DNA of 64,000 nucleotides from Dawidia cretensis (GCF_018598175.1 NZ_JAHESE010000018.1:1-64000), one strand, 5' to 3'. Positions 16,590 through 25,816 are shown, numbered from the stretch's first letter. The notes: generated by a model not told the origin, from the sequence alone. Numbers and translations: made by a program.

Positions 16590-18875
16590 TTACTCTGTCG
16601 CAGGCCGCGTCGCTGTCATGGTAAACTCCAGCGTGCCGCCTTTGACAATATCTTCATGGGTTATAAACGGTGTGGTGAGTGCCTGGCCATTGAGGGTAAT
16701 CTGGCTGGCGTATTTGTTGGCCGGGCCGTTGTTTACAGCACGGATGGTAAAGGGCTTGCCGCCTTCTGTGTGCAGCGTTACCTCATCGAATAACGGACGC
16801 CCCAGGGTATAGCGCGGGTCACCCGGCGCAACCTGGTAAATGCCCATGGCGCTCATGACATACCAGGCCGACATCGCTCCGCAGTCTTCGTTGCCCGACA
16901 GGCCATTTTCGTTATTGAAATATAGCGTGGTTAGGATCTTATCCACCAGCTCCTGCGTCTTCCACGGTTGGCCTACATAATTATAGAAGTAGGTAATGTG
17001 GTGGCTTGGCTCGTTGCCGTGCGCATACTGGCCGATAAGACCGGAGATATCATCCGACTTATGTTCACCTTCAATCTCCGACGTAATCGAGAACAGGCTG
17101 TCCAGCTTTTTGATAAAGAGCTCCTTGCCGCCCTGCAGCGCAACAAGTCCCTCGACATCGTGGGGCACAAACCACGACCACTGCCACGCATTGCCTTCTA
17201 CATATTCGCTCTTGCCGTGGTGGGAGAATCGCGGGCTGAACGGCGTCTTCCATGACTTGTCGGAGTTCACGCCACGCATAAAGCCGGTGCTCTTGTCGAA
17301 GTATTTCGCATAGCGTTTACCGCGCTCCGTATATTTTTCATAGTCGGCCGTTTTGCCCAGCGCTTTGGCCATTTGGGCAATACACCAGTCGTTGTACGCA
17401 TACTCCAACGCCTTTGCCACTGACTCGTTCTCTTTGTCACACGGTATAAAGCCGAGTGTCTCGTTATAATATTTTGCCAGCGGCATGACCGCTCGCTGCA
17501 CGTCTTTGCCGGGGAAGAAGACACCCGTGGTGTCATACGTCGAGGCTTGTACAATGGCGGCATACGCTTTCTCGGCATCGAAGTTGCGATATCCTTTCAT
17601 GTAGGCGTCGACGATCACCGGCACCGCGTGGTAGCCGATCATCGTGCCCGTCTCGTTCGACGATAGTTCCCACATGGCCAGCGTACCGCTCTCGTCGTAC
17701 TTCTGTAACAGGGCGCGAACCCATGCCTCGTTGCGTGGACCATTCACGAGTGTCATCAACGGATGGAATGCACGGAAGGTATCCCATAGCGAAAAGACAG
17801 TGTGGTCTTCCTGGCCCGCAGGGGCCTGGTGAAGCTTCCGGTCCATGCCGCGGTAACGGCCGTCGACGTCGGTATATATATTGGGGCTAATGGCGGTGTG
17901 GTACAGCGCGGTATAAAAGATCTTGCGTTGATCGTTGGTGCCGCCTTTTATGTCAATGCGGTTGAGCCATTCCTCCCACTGTTGACGGGCGTTGTCTTTC
18001 ACCGCGTCGAAGTCCCAGTCGGCAATCTCTTTCATTACGTTGTTCTTAGCACCCTCGTAGTCTACGGCGGAGATGCCCACTTTGACGAGCAGCGGCTTGC
18101 CGGCAAGCTTATTAAAGTGCAGCAGGGTTTTGATAGCCTGCGTGGGAAGGTCATCTATCCCTCCGGGCGGCAGCGGCTCCGTAATGATTTCCATCTCGAA
18201 TGGCTCTGAAAAGACAGCATGAAAATATACACGCTGCTCTTTCGCCCAACCGCGGGTGATCTTGACGCCGCGCAGCTCGTGGTCATTGACCTTTATAACG
18301 CGGTTGAGAAGGTTCTGTTGTGTTTGCAGATGATGGCTGATGTCGATCATCACACCCGGTGTGCTGTCAGCGGGAAAGGTATAGCGGTGCATACCGGCAT
18401 GGGCGGTGGCCGTCAATTCAGCTTTCACCCCATAGTCGGCCAGTTGCACAGTATAGTACCCGGGGGTTGCGCTTTCGGAGCCGGTGGTCTTAAATGATCG
18501 GTAGCCCGGCTTCGTCGCATTGCCTTGCTCCAGGAGGTAGTCGTTATTGCCCGTAAGGGGCTGGAAGAGTATATCGCCGTAGTCGCCAATGCCCGTGCCG
18601 CTTAGGTGCGTGTGCGAGAAACCCAGGATCACACTGTCCGAAGCATGATAACCGGAGCAGGCATCCCATCCCTGCAGGCGCGTGTCGGGGCTAAGCTGTA
18701 CCATACCGTACGGCACCGTGGCCCCGGGAAAGGTATGTCCATGACCCCCCGTGCCGATGAACGGATTGACCAGGTCGGTTTTTTGCACGACGACGGCCGA
18801 CGGCGGCGTGTCTTTGGTGCTGCAGGCAGACAAGGCCGCGGCACACGCAAACATTGCTACGATTCTTCTATACAT
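16590..18875 (-). CDS. GH92 alpha-mannosidase, lipoprotein
   Basis: From the ATG at 18873-18875 the product is 761 residues with a lipoprotein signal (lipobox LSAC) and the strong GH92 opening NPFIGTGGHGHTFPGATVPY. The late signature GNEDCGAMSAWYVMSAMG is also present. GH92 enzymes are calcium-dependent exo-alpha-mannosidases that strip mannose from N-glycans or yeast mannan. Length agrees with the family. The frame extends 42 nt upstream to 18917, but the internal ATG gives the proper signal. It lies upstream of GH3 and is likely co-transcribed with it, so the two enzymes may trim the same glycans. Confidence 0.93.
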   Translation of the reverse strand: MYRRIVAMFACAAALSACSTKDTPPSAVVVQKTDLVNPFIGTGGHGHTFPGATVPYGMVQLSPDTRLQGWDACSGYHASDSVILGFSHTHLSGTGIGDYGDILFQPLTGNNDYLLEQGNATKPGYRSFKTTGSESATPGYYTVQLADYGVKAELTATAHAGMHRYTFPADSTPGVMIDISHHLQTQQNLLNRVIKVNDHELRGVKITRGWAKEQRVYFHAVFSEPFEMEIITEPLPPGGIDDLPTQAIKTLLHFNKLAGKPLLVKVGISAVDYEGAKNNVMKEIADWDFDAVKDNARQQWEEWLNRIDIKGGTNDQRKIFYTALYHTAISPNIYTDVDGRYRGMDRKLHQAPAGQEDHTVFSLWDTFRAFHPLMTLVNGPRNEAWVRALLQKYDESGTLAMWELSSNETGTMIGYHAVPVIVDAYMKGYRNFDAEKAYAAIVQASTYDTTGVFFPGKDVQRAVMPLAKYYNETLGFIPCDKENESVAKALEYAYNDWCIAQMAKALGKTADYEKYTERGKRYAKYFDKSTGFMRGVNSDKSWKTPFSPRFSHHGKSEYVEGNAWQWSWFVPHDVEGLVALQGGKELFIKKLDSLFSITSEIEGEHKSDDISGLIGQYAHGNEPSHHITYFYNYVGQPWKTQELVDKILTTLYFNNENGLSGNEDCGAMSAWYVMSAMGIYQVAPGDPRYTLGRPLFDEVTLHTEGGKPFTIRAVNNGPANKYASQITLNGQALTTPFITHEDIVKGGTLEFTMTATRPATE

Positions 18876-18897
18876 GGCTATTGTGATTTTTACAGAA

Positions 18898-18937
18898 TAA
18901 AAAAAACAGCCGGCCACGGAAAGGGGCCGGCTGTTGT
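18898..18937. terminator. Rho-independent terminator
   Basis: A strong GC hairpin (ACAGCCGGCC / GGCCGGCTGT) with an A-run on the left. It fits termination of the minus-strand lipoprotein gene that ends at 18940. Confidence 0.85.
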
Positions 18938-18939
18938 GA

Positions 18940-19473
18940 TTAATGTGCCAGCTTGGCCGCCAGCAGATCGTACAGCTGTTTTTCTTCCGCAGGCTTCTTC
19001 CCTGCGTAGAAGTTCGTCGCCGGTGTTTTTACCGACTGCTGGAAGAACGAAAAGTACTGGGGGCCTTGCGGGTATACCAGCTTCACACGAAGCACAGGTA
19101 CCTCCGCCCACTTCACCATAATCTGACCGGAGTCCGGCAGTTTGTTGACCAGCGTAGCAATCTCCGTCAGGGTTGCCGCGTCGGTGATTTCCACCGTCTT
19201 CTGCGGTGCTTCGTTCGCACCTTCTGCCGAGATGGAAGCATATTGTTCCAATACAATCTTCTCGGGGGTTGCAACCTTAAAGGTGGTCACATACGCCAGG
19301 GCCGTCACCGCGGTGGTGTCAGCTTTAGCATCGGGCACAGCCTCGGGTGCGGTAGCATCGGCCGGCACAGTAGCCGTCGTATCGGCCGAAGCCGCTTCGT
19401 TTTTGGTACCACCGCCACAGGCGGCCAGCATCAATGCCACCAGGGCACCGGGAAATAATTTGGTAAGCGTCAT
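18940..19473 (-). CDS. Lipoprotein of unknown function
   Basis: Starting at ATG 19473 the product is 177 residues, with the signal MTLTKLFPGALVALMLAACG and a lipobox at LAAC. A low-complexity Ala/Thr/Asp linker follows, then a domain of about 110 residues with strands ending in YFSFFQQSVKTPATNFY. I do not know the family. On the minus strand a TACATTTG box (19504-19497) lies about 23 nt before the start and fits the Bacteroidota -7 element; a further ATG at 19485 is possible. The terminator at 18898-18937 ends the transcript. Confidence 0.75.
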   Translation of the reverse strand: MTLTKLFPGALVALMLAACGGGTKNEAASADTTATVPADATAPEAVPDAKADTTAVTALAYVTTFKVATPEKIVLEQYASISAEGANEAPQKTVEITDAATLTEIATLVNKLPDSGQIMVKWAEVPVLRVKLVYPQGPQYFSFFQQSVKTPATNFYAGKKPAEEKQLYDLLAAKLAH

Positions 19474-19496
19474 GATCTGTTGCATTTTTTGCGGTC

Positions 19497-19504
19497 CAAA
19501 TGTA
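19497..19504 (-). promoter_or_regulatory. Probable -7 promoter element
   Basis: TACATTTG on the minus strand matches TAnnTTTG and lies just upstream of the lipoprotein start at 19473. No clear -33 TTTG is seen. Confidence 0.4.
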
Positions 19505-19557
19505 ATGAAATACCGCAACCTGCCTACCCCGCCCATTGCCAGCGGGCATAGTAATTT

Positions 19558-19974
19558 ATGCCTCCTACAGGTATGAAAGCCTTACTGTGGACCTTACAGA
19601 TCACCGTAGCCGTTATTTTATTGGTATCGGGCTACACGAAACTTTTCCTGCCGCACGAGCAGGTGGCGGAAGCCGCCGAATGGACGGGGGCCTACACGGA
19701 AGTGTTTGTGCGCTACATCGGTATGATCGACATCCTGGGTGGCCTCGGCCTGATCCTGCCGGGCCTGCTGGGCATCTATCCCCGCATTACGGGGTATACC
19801 GCCATCGGCATAGCCGTGCTCATGATCGCGGCCATGGTGTTACACATCGACCGCTATGAGTTCGGCGCCATCTGGGTAAATATCTTTATCCTGATTGCCA
19901 GCGGCGTCATCGCCTATGGGCGGTTGTGGCATGCACCCACCAGCGCTCCGCGGCGTCATGCTACTCCACTTTAG
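19558..19974 (+). CDS. DoxX-like integral membrane protein
   Basis: The 138-residue product has four membrane segments and the pattern of small DoxX/DoxX-like proteins: an N-terminal helix with SGYTKLF, then RYIGMIDILGGLGLILPGLL and a Gly/Ile-rich third helix. Members are associated with quinone or thiol redox chemistry, but most have no proven role. The ATG at 19573 is an equally good start. It converges with, and overlaps by 14 bp, the sugar transporter on the other strand. Confidence 0.82.
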   Translation: MPPTGMKALLWTLQITVAVILLVSGYTKLFLPHEQVAEAAEWTGAYTEVFVRYIGMIDILGGLGLILPGLLGIYPRITGYTAIGIAVLMIAAMVLHIDRYEFGAIWVNIFILIASGVIAYGRLWHAPTSAPRRHATPL

Positions 19975-21235
19975 AGAAGCGTGCGCCGAAGAAGAAGATC
20001 ACGATATAGCAGATGATCGGCAGATAATAGGACACCGCCACATCGTGGTCGGCAATCAATCCCATCAGCGGTGGGAACAACGCACCGCCTACTACACCCA
20101 TCACGATAAACGATGCACCGCGCTCGGTATGTTTGCCCAGGTTCTTGAGCCCCAGGCTGAAGATGGTCGGGAACATGATGCTCATGAAGAAATTCATCAT
20201 CATCAATGCGCCGAAGGAAATCCAGCCTGCGCTCTGCGCTACAATCACCGCCATGATAATATTACCGACCGCCGCGGCAGCCAACAATCTGTTCGGCGTG
20301 ATATACCGCATGAGGAATACGCCGATGAAACGACCGATCATCATCAAAAACATGCTCAGGCCAAAGAAGTATGCGGCACGTTCGTCTGTCATACCGGGCA
20401 TCTTCTCTGCACCGTATACAATAAAGAATGCCCAGGTTCCCCCTTGCGCTGCCACGTTGAAGAATTGTGCGATGACCGCCCATACAAAGTGTTTGTGTTG
20501 AAACAGTGTCTTGCTCGAGCGCTGAATATGACGCAGGTCTTCCGCACCGTCTGCTTCGGCATGCGGATCCGCCAGCGGCGGTACTTTTACGAGGGAGAAC
20601 GAGAACGCTACTAGCAGAATGATCGCGCCGATGATGGCATAGAGTACTTTGACCGATGTCAGGTCGTTTAGCTCTCCATGGCCTACACGCAGAATGAAGT
20701 ACCCTCCGATAAAGGGACCGATGATGGCACCGACGCCGTTGAACGCCTGTGCAAAATTGATACGCTGATCGCTTGTGCGCTGGTCGCCAAGGGCGGCCAT
20801 GAACGGGTGGGCTACTGTTTCGAGTGTTGCCAGGCCACAGGCCAGCACAAACAATGCACCGCGGAAGGCTGCAAACGACTCGGCGTTGGCAGACGGTATA
20901 AAGAGAAATGCCCCGATGGCATACAGCGCCAGGCCCAACAACACGCCGTTCTTATAACCAAAGCGTTTCATGAAAAGGCCGGCGGGGATTCCCATGACGG
21001 CATACGCGCCAAAGATCGAGAACTGTACCAGGCCCGACTCGGCCTTGGAAATATGCAATACCTTTTGGAAGTGGCGATTCAATACATCGCCCATGGTGAT
21101 GGCGATGCCCCACAACATAAAGAGGGATGTGACGAAAATAAAAACAACCAGATATTCCTTCTTGGTAAAAGCCGGCTTCGCCGAAGTCGTACCCGCGTTG
21201 TCCGGGCGTTGGGATGCTACGTCCACTGTCTCCAT
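19961..21235 (-). CDS. FucP-type sugar:proton MFS symporter
   Basis: From the ATG at 21233-21235 the product is 424 residues with twelve membrane segments. The N-terminal half contains LFMLWGIAITMGDVLNRHFQ and a stretch with FGAYAVMGIPAGLFMKRFGY. These match the fucose/glucose-galactose permease group (FucP, GluP). Such transporters import a hexose with protons across the inner membrane. The frame runs open back to 21442, but that extension has no membrane-protein character. Near GH3 and GH92 it plausibly takes up the released glucose or mannose (inference). It stands alone with an operator-like region upstream. Confidence 0.87.
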   Translation of the reverse strand: METVDVASQRPDNAGTTSAKPAFTKKEYLVVFIFVTSLFMLWGIAITMGDVLNRHFQKVLHISKAESGLVQFSIFGAYAVMGIPAGLFMKRFGYKNGVLLGLALYAIGAFLFIPSANAESFAAFRGALFVLACGLATLETVAHPFMAALGDQRTSDQRINFAQAFNGVGAIIGPFIGGYFILRVGHGELNDLTSVKVLYAIIGAIILLVAFSFSLVKVPPLADPHAEADGAEDLRHIQRSSKTLFQHKHFVWAVIAQFFNVAAQGGTWAFFIVYGAEKMPGMTDERAAYFFGLSMFLMMIGRFIGVFLMRYITPNRLLAAAAVGNIIMAVIVAQSAGWISFGALMMMNFFMSIMFPTIFSLGLKNLGKHTERGASFIVMGVVGGALFPPLMGLIADHDVAVSYYLPIICYIVIFFFGARFSKVE

Positions 21236-21288
21236 GTTGATGTTTAGGGTTTGGCAAAAGACCGCTCTTTCGTGCAAACGGCAGAGCT

Positions 21289-21374
21289 GGCAATCGTTTG
21301 AAACGCCTAAATTATTGTTTATATCGGTTTCAACCGCATTTTCTTCCGAAATAACGCAATCGTTTACACGAAAA
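21289..21374. promoter_or_regulatory. Repeated operator-like motifs upstream of the sugar transporter
   Basis: GCAATCGTTT occurs at 21290-21299 and 21356-21365, the first followed by GAAACG and the second by ACACGAAAATTG. A related TATCGGTTTCAACCG lies between them. The motifs resemble paired half-sites of a LacI- or AraC-type regulator, but I cannot name the protein. Confidence 0.35.
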
Positions 21375-21479
21375 TTGGGTTTTCGATGCCAGAAGGTTTT
21401 AAACCGTAAAAGAAGAAAGGAGTGGAATGGTATCTGGCGCATGGAGCCTGTCTCCAGGCTGGCGTGGACAGCGGTAATG

Positions 21480-21902
21480 TTATCTACGCCGGCCTATCCG
21501 CCGCACAGCAGTCTCTCCAGTCACGCGCTCTGCAGAAGATTTCCCCGCCATCCTCTTCAGAAGCCCCGAAACCGCATGCGCACTGGCAAACCCCACCGCC
21601 ACACAAGCCTGCTTAACAGACACCCCCTTCCGCAACAACTTCCTCGCGGCAATGATGCGCACTGCCACGAGATACTGATGCGGCGTGCGTCCATAGACAG
21701 CTTTGAACAGCCGGATGAAATGAAACCTGGAGTTGAACGTCTTGCCTGCAATATCATTCAAGTCGATGGCAGCAAAAAAGTGACGATCAATAAACGCCTT
21801 CGCTTGCACGATCTGCCGGATCACCGCGTCATCCGGATAGACCTCGGCGCGAATCTTTAGTATCTGTTGATGATAGAAGGTTGTGGTTGGCGCTGCCTGC
21901 AT
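21480..21902 (-). CDS. Short AraC-family DNA-binding protein
   Basis: The 140-residue protein is little more than an AraC/XylS DNA-binding domain: first HTH around IDLNDIAGKTFNSRFHFIRLF, the conserved linker FKAVYGRTPHQYLVAVRI, and a weaker second HTH (VSVKQACVAVGFASAHAVSGLL). No ligand-binding domain precedes it. The second-HTH signature lacks the usual ExxFxxxFK and is replaced by SGLLKRM, so DNA contact there may differ. It reads away from the sugar transporter on the same strand and could act on the operator-like repeats nearby, which is inference. Confidence 0.8.
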   Translation of the reverse strand: MQAAPTTTFYHQQILKIRAEVYPDDAVIRQIVQAKAFIDRHFFAAIDLNDIAGKTFNSRFHFIRLFKAVYGRTPHQYLVAVRIIAARKLLRKGVSVKQACVAVGFASAHAVSGLLKRMAGKSSAERVTGETAVRRIGRRR

Positions 21903-22392
21903 ACACTATTGCTGCTTCTATACTACTGATTTATACAACTCTGATCCTCAGCACAGGAGACGATGCCCGGTTTATTTAATTGGAGCCCGTCGAAATGCAC
22001 TTTTACCGACAACGACCAGGCATCGAGCCTGTGCTTGAGAATAAGAGCAATGTTTTTGTCGTTTGAGATTCGTATTGAAGGTATACTTGTGATGACCTCC
22101 AGACGAGATTCTCAAATATACGGATATAGACGTTAGCAAGTCTGTTAACAAACCATTATAAATCGAAAAATTTACTGTGAACCTTATTTTTCAGAGGGGA
22201 AATTCCGTTCAACGAATCGTTAACGTCGGTGAACAACAGAATGTATACCTGAAAAATCAGGTATTCAACATTTCCCCAATCCTACACACAACGTCCCGGC
22301 ACAGCGTGCTTACTACCCTGGAAAAGGTAGATAAGTAGAGGAAAATTTACCCCATCAATAAAAAGGACATAGGGCTTTTACACCGGCCGTGT
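21903..22392. other. Intergenic region with a hairpin
   Basis: These 490 bases between two AraC-type genes hold no gene that I can see. The perfect inverted repeat at 22245-22264 is the only clear structure. Confidence 0.4.
22245..22264. repeat. Perfect inverted repeat
   Basis: The arms ATACCTGA and TCAGGTAT are 8 bp each with an AAAA loop. It may be an operator or a hairpin. Confidence 0.55.
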
Positions 22393-23469
22393 TTAGAAAG
22401 CGGTACCACGCTTCCTAAACGGGCCAGGTCTGGGTTTCTCATCTCCCGGACCAATTTCGACCGGTAGCATGTTGAACTTCTTTTTGAACGCGGTCATAAA
22501 GTTCTTGGCATATTTATAGCCCACCTCTTCGGCTACTTCCTCTACTGTCATGGTACCTTGCATCAACAGTTGGCGTGCATGCTCCATGCGCAGGTCGAGC
22601 AGATAGGAAAAGATCGTGGTGCCAAACAATTCACGAAAACCTTTCTTGAGCTTAAATTCATTGAGCCCTACCTGGCGGGCCAGCTCACGCAACGAATGTT
22701 GATGCGTAAGGTGTTGCTCCACCACGCGTTTGACTTCATAGAGTTTGTCGACGTCGTCGAGCCGCACGGTCAGGCTCTTGAACGGTTTTTCCGGCGTGAT
22801 CTGTTTCAGCAACAGTACGAGCAGGTCGAGCACCTTACTCTCCAGCAACATCCGTTTGAGCAGCCCACTGTACCGGCAGGTACGGATCTTATACAGCACA
22901 ATCTTCATGGACGGCGTCAGGGCCATGGTATATACCTGACGGACAGCAGCACCTTGTGTCATGAGCCAGTCTGCGAGTGTGCCCGCAAAGGGCGCAATGA
23001 CCTGCTGCATAAAAGACTCCGACAACAAGATGGTCACGATGGAGTAGCCGGCCTGGTGGCGCATGATCTGAATGGGTCGTACGGTATACGATCGGTAGAA
23101 ATAACAGATGTCATGCTCCGGAAAAAAGGTAAGCTCGTACATGGCCGGCGTCGTATAGGCACGCAGGTGTACGGGGTGGGGAAAGAGCACCTCACCACTC
23201 ACGATGTGCACGCCGCGAAACCGCGTATGTACGGCATTCACCTCCAGGAACGGATGCCGGATCACTAATTCGCTTTCTTCCACGATACGCTCGAGCGTGG
23301 GATCACCGGCGTATTGCTGCTCCCAGATAACGTCTCGGTGCGGGTGCCCGGAAAGTTGTATACGCAATGCATTCACAGAAAAATGATTCAACGTAGTTAA
23401 AGAGTATACACGACGCGTTGTGCGAGACAGCTCCCGCACGATGGCGTTGTTAAAAAATATTGCGTGCAT
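22393..23469 (-). CDS. AraC family transcriptional regulator
   Basis: The 358-residue protein has an N-terminal part of about 250 residues without a recognisable sensor domain and a C-terminal AraC DNA-binding domain: HTH1 HSLRELARQVGLNEFKLKKG, linker FRELFGTTIFSYLLDLRMEHA, and HTH2 MTVEEVAEEVGYKYAKNFMTAFKKKF. The layout is close to PchR-like regulators that bind small ligands or siderophores. No ferri-siderophore genes are near. The target is unknown. The start ATG is at 23469. Confidence 0.88.
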   Translation of the reverse strand: MHAIFFNNAIVRELSRTTRRVYSLTTLNHFSVNALRIQLSGHPHRDVIWEQQYAGDPTLERIVEESELVIRHPFLEVNAVHTRFRGVHIVSGEVLFPHPVHLRAYTTPAMYELTFFPEHDICYFYRSYTVRPIQIMRHQAGYSIVTILLSESFMQQVIAPFAGTLADWLMTQGAAVRQVYTMALTPSMKIVLYKIRTCRYSGLLKRMLLESKVLDLLVLLLKQITPEKPFKSLTVRLDDVDKLYEVKRVVEQHLTHQHSLRELARQVGLNEFKLKKGFRELFGTTIFSYLLDLRMEHARQLLMQGTMTVEEVAEEVGYKYAKNFMTAFKKKFNMLPVEIGPGDEKPRPGPFRKRGTAF

Positions 23470-23490
23470 ACTTATTGCATGGTAAACCGA

Positions 23491-23498
23491 TACTTTTG
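23491..23498 (+). promoter_or_regulatory. Probable -7 promoter element
   Basis: TACTTTTG matches TAnnTTTG and lies 35 nt before the small membrane protein at 23534. Confidence 0.4.
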
Positions 23499-23533
23499 CC
23501 CTGTTTAATATACTTTACTATTCACGCCAGTAT

Positions 23534-23686
23534 ATGGGTAAACATTCCCCCCACGAAGAAGAGCAGGAAGCAACTCAGGACGAAATACGGAGTGTGGCAA
23601 TGACTGCGGCGGTTCTAATGACGCTGATACTCGCCGTCGTCGGTTTGCTGGCTACAGTCATCTGGGGCATCACGCGGCTCTTCTAA
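23534..23686 (+). CDS. Small single-pass membrane protein (50 aa)
   Basis: ATG 23534 to TAA 23684-23686 encodes 50 residues: a charged, acidic N-terminus (MGKHSPHEEEQEATQDEIRS) followed by one membrane helix rich in Leu/Val/Ala and a short end TRLF. A TACTTTTG promoter-like box precedes it. It is too short for standard gene calling. Function is unknown; it looks like a small membrane regulator or assembly factor. The next gene on the other strand converges with it at 23717. Confidence 0.55.
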   Translation: MGKHSPHEEEQEATQDEIRSVAMTAAVLMTLILAVVGLLATVIWGITRLF

Positions 23687-23716
23687 AGAACCGCGCGCAT
23701 ACCCACTACCCTTGCA

Positions 23717-23929
23717 CTATCGCAAGGTAAAATTGTTATCGTACCGGTAACATTTGCGGCTTTTATCAAAGCCGATCTCCGCGCCCATGTCGCGCAGCTT
23801 TTGCAGGTCATTAAAGAATGTGCGGCGGGATATACCCATTTTCGAAGCGATGAAGTCGGCTGTGCCACTACCGCTATGAATATAATAATCGACGCGCTTC
23901 AATCTTTTGAGTTGTTCTGTAAAATTCAT
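23717..23929 (-). CDS. Small HTH-domain protein
   Basis: The 70-residue protein is a single winged-helix/HTH unit: LKRVDYYIHSGSGTADFIAS, then KMGISRRTFFNDLQKLRDMG, as in the N-terminal HTH_11 part of DeoR/WYL-type regulators. It has no effector domain. It may act as a free DNA-binding protein or be the remnant of a larger regulator. The end (YRYDNNFTLR) looks natural. Confidence 0.7.
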   Translation of the reverse strand: MNFTEQLKRLKRVDYYIHSGSGTADFIASKMGISRRTFFNDLQKLRDMGAEIGFDKSRKCYRYDNNFTLR

Positions 23930-24288
23930 AAGCTTCTATAGATACAATTGGGAAAACACGGCGATTTTATATGTTGCAGGTCGCTCCACTGGCTGCCAAA
24001 CGGATTAATATTTCTGCTAAAGGGATTAATCCCCTCTGGCTAAAAATAATGACAAATGCCGGTAAAACTTACACTCCGGCCACGTTTATTATGACACGCC
24101 TATACCCGTATTTAACCATTTATACCATCTATACCGACGCATGCAGTATAAAATATCTATACACACCGGCCATTCTTACTTCCGGAGATCGCCTGCCGAC
24201 CATCTTCGAAATTCATAATACTGCCTTTGGTCCTGTTACAGCCCAGCCCAGGAGTTCCCGTCATCTTCATATGAAGACGACAAACACT
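23930..24288. other. Intergenic region before a decayed gene
   Basis: No supported gene lies in these 359 bases; they are AT-rich with TATACC/TATATC repeats. Confidence 0.35.
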
Positions 24289-24598
24289 ATGCAAAAGCAA
24301 AAAGTATGGTTTATTGCCCGGTGCCGTGCTTGCCACCGGTAACATGTGCTGGTGAACAACGTCGGCTATGGATTACTCAGTGCCGTCGAAGAAGCGGCGG
24401 ATGAAGAAGTACGCAAGAACTATGATGCCAACGTATTCGGCCTCCTCAACGTCACCTGTACTGCTTATGCCAGCAGCATGCCGGACATATCATTAACATC
24501 TCATCCATCGAGGGGGGTGAGTGGTTATGAGGAATGATCCGTGCAGGCGGGCGCAAGCCATTATCCGCCTGGCGGAAGCAGAAGAGCCGCGACCTTAA
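24289..24598 (+). pseudogene. Decayed short-chain dehydrogenase/reductase
   Basis: Four islands of SDR sequence survive in order. ATG 24289 starts MQKQKVWFIA, the first strand of the Rossmann fold. After a deletion comes VNNVGYGLLSAVEEAADEEV, then NVFGLLNVT. In another frame HIINISSIEG follows, and the last block is AQAIIRLAEAEEP at 24551-24589, ending in TAA at 24598. The TGxxxGxG motif, the catalytic Tyr-x-x-x-Lys and most of the fold are missing, so about two thirds of a 270-residue gene is gone through several internal deletions and frameshifts. It lies 3 bp from the end of the next gene on the opposite strand. Confidence 0.82.
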
Positions 24599-24601
24599 CG
24601 G

Positions 24602-25816
24602 CTACAGGTAGCTGAGCCACCACTGGTCTTTGTGCGTTGTTTTATACCGGTCGTACCACAGGCATAGCGGGAACAGTGCCAGTACAACGCCGATCCATAC
24701 CAGGTAGGTAACACCCAGCGAGAAGCCGTAGCCCTTCAGGTTGGGCGAGTCGGTTACCCAGGTAGTAAAGATCATGTCGGAGAAATCATAGCCTGTAGCC
24801 AGCGCGGCGGCAACGGCCAGCAGGTGGATGAGATACAAATGCAGGATATAGTAGAACATCGGCACCCGACCCAATGCAATCGTATACTGTGCCACGCGAC
24901 CTTTATATTTCTCGGCAAATGCTAAAAAGAGCATGGCCGGACCGAGGGTTGCCAGTATATATAACAATGACGGCGGATACTTGGCCACGTTCATAAACGA
25001 CAGGAACGTGTGCAGGCCGTCGGCTTGGGGCGTCCATGGCACAGGGTCACCATAGACATTGGTCCACCGCAGTACGACAAACAATGCGATGGCGGCTATG
25101 CCGGCCGTTACCAGTAGGCGATGGCGCTTGTTGGCGTCCGCCCCTGCCTGGAATTGCGTACCGAGGCCATAGCCCAGCAGCATGATGCCGATCCAGGGAA
25201 TGACAGGATAGCCGATATACAGGAAGAATGCGGGGAAAGCAAAGCCGCGTGCTTCGTGTAACAATGCCCAACCCACAGCGTCGGCGCCTTCACCGGCCAC
25301 GTGTACCACGTCGAGGGCGTTGTGGCCGACGATCAGGATGATACCGGCAGCAATTATAGCCCGCAAGGGCAGGTGAATAAACGCGGCCAGCGAAATCATG
25401 CCGATCGCCAGTGCCCAAATGACCGTGCACAGGATCAGCTGGAAGTGTACATTAAAGAGCCACGCGAAGTTGATGATGGTGACCTCCAGTACGATCAGCC
25501 ACAAGCCGCGTTTGAGCAGGAAGGCCGAGAGCTCGCCTTTACCGCGACGGCTGCCCACCAGAAATGCGGAAGTACCGGCAAGGAAAACAAAGACGGGCGC
25601 ACAGAAGTGGGTGATCCAGCGCGTGAAAAACACCACACCATCCGTTTTGCTGATGTCGACAGGGTTATACAGAAACGCGTCGGCATGAAAGTAGTCACGC
25701 ACGTGATCCAGGGCCATGAGGATCATGACAAGGCCACGCAACAGGTCTATCGATTCGATACGGGAGGCGCGGCCAGTCAACGGAACGGCGGCGACAGAAG
25801 CGGAACGGGTAATCAC
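24602..25816 (-). CDS. Heparan-alpha-glucosaminide N-acetyltransferase-like membrane protein (DUF1624)
   Basis: The 404-residue protein has about eleven membrane segments. Its opening SIDLLRGLVMILMALDHVRD, with the His in DHVRD, is typical of the DUF1624/HGSNAT group, related to acyltransferase-3 membrane proteins. Members may transfer acetyl groups across the membrane to extracytoplasmic sugars. The substrate is not known. A second candidate catalytic region is YILHLYLIHLLAV. No related sugar genes adjoin it. Confidence 0.82.
   Translation of the reverse strand: MITRSASVAAVPLTGRASRIESIDLLRGLVMILMALDHVRDYFHADAFLYNPVDISKTDGVVFFTRWITHFCAPVFVFLAGTSAFLVGSRRGKGELSAFLLKRGLWLIVLEVTIINFAWLFNVHFQLILCTVIWALAIGMISLAAFIHLPLRAIIAAGIILIVGHNALDVVHVAGEGADAVGWALLHEARGFAFPAFFLYIGYPVIPWIGIMLLGYGLGTQFQAGADANKRHRLLVTAGIAAIALFVVLRWTNVYGDPVPWTPQADGLHTFLSFMNVAKYPPSLLYILATLGPAMLFLAFAEKYKGRVAQYTIALGRVPMFYYILHLYLIHLLAVAAALATGYDFSDMIFTTWVTDSPNLKGYGFSLGVTYLVWIGVVLALFPLCLWYDRYKTTHKDQWWLSYL

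Noticed and set aside
23930-24288. Repeated TATACC/TATATC pieces as a repeat array
   Set aside because: They are irregular and short; I see no unit or spacer pattern like a CRISPR or tandem array.
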